Of a stretch of 55,950 bases of DNA, positions 52,664-55,950 are shown piece after piece. The notes beneath the pieces are model-generated. The model was not told the origin of the DNA. It searched no databases and saw nothing but the letters and a program-made list of their open reading frames with translations. The position numbers and the translations under genes are program-made. The first letter of the stretch is position 1. Each line of letters begins with the position of its first letter. The DNA is from RGIG5612 sp964528825. GTDB lineage: Bacteria; Bacillota; Clostridia; Lachnospirales; Lachnospiraceae. Location of the stretch: the NCBI GenBank assembly GCA_964528825.1, contig CAZGVB010000008.1:1-55950 (forward strand), given 5' to 3'.

Positions 52664-53731
52664 ATGATCACTCTTGTTTTAAATCCCGGATCCACCTCTA
52701 CAAAGGTTGCAATATATGAAGACAAGAAGGAGCTTTTCAAGACAAGCATAGCCCATTCCAAGGAGGAGCTTGCAAGATACGATACGATAATGGATCAATT
52801 TGATTTCCGTTATGAGATCGTACTTAAGACTCTTTCGGAAGCCGGATATTCATTCCTGCAGCTTGACTGCGTTATTTCCAGAGGCGGAGCTCCGGAAAAT
52901 GCACTTACAGGCGCAACTGTCATTGATGAAAGACTTGTAGAGTCATTAAAGACCAGACCTAAGGAGCCGCATCCGGCAGCCATAGGACCTGTGATCGCAT
53001 ATAAGATATCACAGGAGCAGGGCATTCCCGCATGGATATACGATCCTGTTTCGTCAGATGAGCTTATACCGCTTGCGCGTGTATTCGGAATCAAGGGCAT
53101 AGAGCATGACAGCATGTGCCATTGCCTGAACACTCACGCCATGGGTATAGCACAGGCAGCGGAGCTTGGCAAAAAATTCGAGGATTGTACATTTATAGTT
53201 GCTCATTTCGGCGGCGGCAATTCTACCGCATGCTGGAGGAAGGGCAGACTGGTAGATGTGGTGCCGGGCGATGCAGGAACCTTCTCATCTGAAAGATGCG
53301 GCCCGCTTCGCTGCGAAAAGATGATCGAGATAGCTCAAAAGGAGGATGCAAAGACTCTCAGAGGCTGGTTTCACGGAAAAGGAGGCATGGTATCTCTTCT
53401 CGGTACTAATGACCTCAGAGACGTTGAAAAGATGATATCAGACGGCGATGAATATGCACTTCTTTGCGAGCAGGCAATGGCATATCAGATGGCAAAGGCG
53501 ATATCCTCGCTTATGCCCGCAGCCGGCAGCGATATCGACGGTATCATTTTGACAGGCGGAGGAGCTTATTGGGAGAGGCTTACGGATGATATGAAAAAGA
53601 ATCTCGCACCTCTGAATGTTCCTGTATATGTGAGAGCAGGAGAAAATGAGATGCTGTCACTTGCCGAGGGAGCATACAGGCTTATGAATGGTGAGGAGAC
53701 CGCTCATATTTATGAGGAAGCCCTCAGATGA
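52664..53731 (+). CDS. buk: Butyrate kinase
   Basis: 355 residues, the normal length. Acetokinase-family fold: LVLNPGSTSTKVAIYE (residues 4-19), SRGGAPENALTGATVID, IVAHFGGGNSTACW, and LTGGGAYWERL near the C-terminus. It makes ATP from butyryl phosphate (or branched or other short acyl phosphates). The usual partner ptb is not adjacent, so the acyl phosphate would come from a gene elsewhere. Its place in this operon suggests energy conservation from the degradation product. RBS TTAAGGAGGACCATAT. Confidence 0.95.
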   Translation: MITLVLNPGSTSTKVAIYEDKKELFKTSIAHSKEELARYDTIMDQFDFRYEIVLKTLSEAGYSFLQLDCVISRGGAPENALTGATVIDERLVESLKTRPKEPHPAAIGPVIAYKISQEQGIPAWIYDPVSSDELIPLARVFGIKGIEHDSMCHCLNTHAMGIAQAAELGKKFEDCTFIVAHFGGGNSTACWRKGRLVDVVPGDAGTFSSERCGPLRCEKMIEIAQKEDAKTLRGWFHGKGGMVSLLGTNDLRDVEKMISDGDEYALLCEQAMAYQMAKAISSLMPAAGSDIDGIILTGGGAYWERLTDDMKKNLAPLNVPVYVRAGENEMLSLAEGAYRLMNGEETAHIYEEALR

Positions 53732-53746
53732 GAATATGCTATACAT

Positions 53747-53797
53747 CCGACCTGTCACAGGTTAGAAGCTTTTGATCAAAGCGTTCGCCCGGGTCGG
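53747..53797 (+). other. Structured intergenic region before the crotonase gene
   Basis: CCGACC (53747-53752) can pair with GGTCGG (53792-53797), enclosing a GCTTT/AAAGC hairpin (53768-53782). No T-run. Probably an mRNA processing or stability structure. Confidence 0.45.
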
Positions 53798-53841
53798 TGC
53801 AATAGATGAAAAAAATCAGAATTAAGAAAAGGAGATAATTT

Positions 53842-54684
53842 ATGTCGATCCAACCATATGTTCATGTTGAATCATTCGAAGAGTATAAGGAGCGTTTTAA
53901 AGATTTCGCTCACCTTGAGAGAACCGAAGACGGTATCCTTACATGCCGTCTTATGTGGAAGGAAGGCCCTGTAATGTGGTCTTACCAGACACAGCACGCT
54001 TATGGCGAGCTTTGGACAGCAATAGGTCATGACAAAAAGAACGAGGTTATGATCCTTACTTGCACTGATCCTTATTGGCTTGTTCATGAGAGCGATCCTA
54101 CATCTTTTGATGAGGTAGAGCAGGGAGATATCGATGGCAAGTTCAATGCCAATATTCCGGATACAATGAATTTCGTTGAGAATTTCATCAATGATATCGA
54201 GATCCCGACTATCGCAGCTATCAACGGACAGGGAATGCATTACGAGTTTGCACTTATGTCAGATATCACGCTTTGCATGCCTGAATTCGAATTCTCAGAT
54301 GCTCATTTCTCCAAGAACATGATCCCGGGAGACGGTATGGGATTTGCTTACAGAGTATGTACAGGTGTTAAGAGATCTGCTTATATGATGTTCGTTGAGC
54401 CGAAGATCTCTGCTGAGAAGGCACTTCAGTACGGACTTATTTCCGAGATAGTACCGCACGATGAGCTGATGGATCGTGCTATGGCGATCGCTAAGCATAT
54501 CATGAAGTCCAACAGGACAGTTCGTCGTCTTACTCATGAGCTTTGCATCCGTCCTTGGAAGAGAGCACTTGAAATGGACGAGAGAGTTCATGTACTTTGC
54601 GAGATGTATTCTGTTCAGCTTAATAAGAGCGAGCATCATTTTGACAAGATCGTTGCGGGATTCGATTCTGACAGAGATCTGTAA
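53842..54684 (+). CDS. Crotonase-superfamily hydrolase, 6-oxocamphor-hydrolase-like
   Basis: 280 residues. It has the crotonase fold, but the sequence follows 6-oxocamphor hydrolase (OCH), which hydrolyses a C-C bond of a cyclic beta-diketone, rather than enoyl-CoA hydratase: FEEYKERF, LERTEDGILT, VMILTCTDP, IPTIAAINGQGMHYEFALMS, DAHFSKNMIPGDG, ALQYGLISEIVP. From memory OCH uses His145 and Asp154, with His122 nearby; here the matching residues are His155, Asp164 (same 9-residue spacing) and His133. The Glu pair of hydratases is not seen. RBS AAAAGGAGATAATTT. It is the last gene before the operon terminator. Substrate unproven; a 1,3-diketone ring is likely. Confidence 0.82.
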   Translation: MSIQPYVHVESFEEYKERFKDFAHLERTEDGILTCRLMWKEGPVMWSYQTQHAYGELWTAIGHDKKNEVMILTCTDPYWLVHESDPTSFDEVEQGDIDGKFNANIPDTMNFVENFINDIEIPTIAAINGQGMHYEFALMSDITLCMPEFEFSDAHFSKNMIPGDGMGFAYRVCTGVKRSAYMMFVEPKISAEKALQYGLISEIVPHDELMDRAMAIAKHIMKSNRTVRRLTHELCIRPWKRALEMDERVHVLCEMYSVQLNKSEHHFDKIVAGFDSDRDL

Positions 54685-54726
54685 TTATCAGTGAATATTT
54701 CATAAAGGCTGTGTTTTATGCGAGGT

Positions 54727-54763
54727 GCGGTGTGTTTCCGGCTATGGGACACATCGCATTTTG
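54727..54763 (+). terminator. Terminator of the catabolic operon
   Basis: GCGGTGTGT (54727-54735) and ACACATCGC (54749-54757) form a 9-bp stem with one G-T pair, followed by ATTTTGC. A second hairpin (GCAGCTT..AAGCTGC) follows near 54795-54820. The rest of the 397-bp gap holds the next promoter and a roughly 150-nt leader. Confidence 0.7.
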
Positions 54764-54895
54764 CATCCGCGACGCATTATGCATCTGGATTTTTTGCTGC
54801 GGCAGCTTACATAAGAAGCTGCTTAAGAGACTGAAAATACAAAAAAATATTTTATCCGGTCACAACTTAAATGTGGTAAAAGTCGCATAAATAGG

Positions 54896-54924
54896 TTGAC
54901 TTGCATCATAGATAAGGATAAAAT
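54896..54924 (+). promoter_or_regulatory. Promoter of the final solute-binding-protein gene
   Basis: TTGACT (54896-54901), exact 17-bp spacer, TAAAAT (54919-54924). The leader to the start codon is about 150 nt. Confidence 0.8.
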
Positions 54925-55081
54925 TAGCGGAAAGCTTTCAATCGGCTTGGTTGTTGTGTTGACACGGGGATCGACATATTACGGCCGATGAGATCTTTAA
55001 AGAACATAAGATGGCGGGCTCATGACAGGCCTATGACAGGTTATGGCATGACATTAAATGCCACACAGGAGGAAAATATTT

Positions 55082-55950
55082 ATGAAGAATTTTAAAAGAG
55101 CGGCTGCGGTTCTTCTTGCCGGAGTAATGGTATGCGGTTTGGCCGCATGCGGCGACACATCATCACAGTCAAATGACAGCACAGAGGCACAGTCCGGAGA
55201 GACGGAAGCAAATAATGATGCTGTTGTTCTTCCGGATGGTGTAAATGATGGCACAGGAGATACACTGCGCGTTGCAATGGAATGTGCATATGCACCATAC
55301 AACTGGACTCAGAGCGACGATTCCAACGGTGCTGTTCCTATCGTAAGCAGCAGTGATTATGCTTACGGATATGATGTAATGATGGCAAAGTATATTGCCG
55401 AGAAGCTTGGCATGGAGCTTGAGATATATAAGCTCGATTGGGATTCACTTCCGCTTGCTGTTCAGTCAGGTACTGTTGATTGCGTCATAGCAGGACAGTC
55501 CATAACAGCCGAGAGACTTGCGACCGTAGATTTTTCCGAGCCTTATTATTATGCATCCATAGTAACGCTTACGACTAAGGATTCAAAATATGCTGCGGCA
55601 AAGGGTGTATCCGATCTTGCAGATGGTACATGCACGTCACAGATCAATACCGTATGGTATGACACATGCCTTCCGCAGATCTCAAATGCCAATATACTTG
55701 CGGCAACTGAGACTGCTCCGCAAATGCTTGTAGCTCTTGAGGCCGGACAGGTAGATTATGTAGTTACAGACGAGCCGACGGCTATGGGCGCTGTAGCTGC
55801 ATATGACGATATGGTATATCTTGATTTTTCTGATGGCGATGATGATTTTGAGGTTTCCGACGAGGAGATCAACATCGGAATATCAATGTATAAGGGCAAT
55901 ACGGGTCTCTGTGATGCTATAAATGGTGTCCTTGCTGCGCTTACGGCGGA
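55082..55950 (+). CDS. ABC transporter solute-binding lipoprotein (partial, runs off window)
   Basis: 289 codons are open to the window end, so the gene is 3'-incomplete. Signal peptide with lipobox GLAAC (Cys23), then a Ser/Thr/Glu-rich linker. Family 3 solute-binding domain: LRVAMECAYAPYNW, YGYDVMMAKYIAEKLGMELE, WDSLPLAVQSGTVDCVIAG, QSITAERLATVDFSEPYYY, and VDYVVTDEPTA. Here the ligand-site Arg (TAERLATVDFS) is present, so an amino-acid-like solute is plausible. It has its own promoter but directly follows the catabolic operon and may feed it. RBS CACAGGAGGAAAATATTT. Permease and ATPase are expected beyond the window. Confidence 0.92.
   Translation, partial: MKNFKRAAAVLLAGVMVCGLAACGDTSSQSNDSTEAQSGETEANNDAVVLPDGVNDGTGDTLRVAMECAYAPYNWTQSDDSNGAVPIVSSSDYAYGYDVMMAKYIAEKLGMELEIYKLDWDSLPLAVQSGTVDCVIAGQSITAERLATVDFSEPYYYASIVTLTTKDSKYAAAKGVSDLADGTCTSQINTVWYDTCLPQISNANILAATETAPQMLVALEAGQVDYVVTDEPTAMGAVAAYDDMVYLDFSDGDDDFEVSDEEINIGISMYKGNTGLCDAINGVLAALTA

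Overview
The window looks like a chromosomal segment of an anaerobic, low-to-mid G+C Firmicute, most like a Lachnospiraceae or related gut/rumen Clostridia member. Supporting signs are a class III (glycyl-radical) ribonucleotide reductase with its activase, pyruvate carboxylase, butyrate kinase, an archaeal/fungal-type Asd, CIRCE- and NrdR-type operators, tRNA-Pro without encoded CCA, strong AGGAGG ribosome-binding sites and near-consensus sigma-A promoters. I see no rRNA, CRISPR array, phage or insertion sequence. Nearly all genes are on the + strand; only the amidohydrolase, a UvrD-type helicase and a small heat-shock protein are on the - strand.

Layout. 0-3.5 kb: cold-shock protein, proA and a secreted SHIRT-domain surface protein. 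3.6-7.0 kb: tRNA-Pro(CGG), then nrdD-nrdG behind a promoter overlapped by two NrdR boxes. 7.1-11.7 kb: membrane proteins (O-antigen-ligase-like protein, AzlC/AzlD amino-acid exporter, ECF S component, MATE exporter). 11.9-15.7 kb: an unusual MFS-nitroreductase fusion, a stand-alone nitroreductase and an acyltransferase. 15.8-19.7 kb: an amidohydrolase with altered metal ligands, divergent from a polar-amino-acid-type ABC transporter. 19.8-31.5 kb: pyruvate carboxylase, dihydrofolate reductase, both type IIA topoisomerase subunits, asd, gltX. 31.6-37.9 kb: UvrD-type helicase, Hsp20, a eukaryote-like UDP-sugar pyrophosphorylase, argS. 38.0-48.6 kb: a housekeeping run (lepA, hemW, rplS, rbgA, ftsY, M16C peptidase, era, recO).

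48.6-54.8 kb is the most interesting part. A six-gene catabolic operon encodes an SDR reductase, thiolase, beta-keto-acid cleavage enzyme (BKACE), 3-hydroxyacyl-CoA/carnitine-dehydrogenase-like enzyme, butyrate kinase and a crotonase that resembles 6-oxocamphor hydrolase, keeping its catalytic His and Asp. Together these fit reduction of a ring, hydrolytic opening of a cyclic 1,3-diketone, oxidation to a 3,5-dioxo acid, acetyl-CoA-dependent cleavage and thiolysis to acetyl-CoA. Dihydrophloroglucinol is an attractive substrate candidate, but this is inference. A separately promoted solute-binding lipoprotein follows and runs off the window.

Between genes there is a dispersed, terminal-inverted-repeat element of about 127 bp (up to seven full, partial or decayed copies) and several short-period tandem arrays (17-bp x 8, 10-bp x 8, A-rich arrays). 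The Hsp20 and nrdD promoters both carry recognisable operators placed directly on the promoter.
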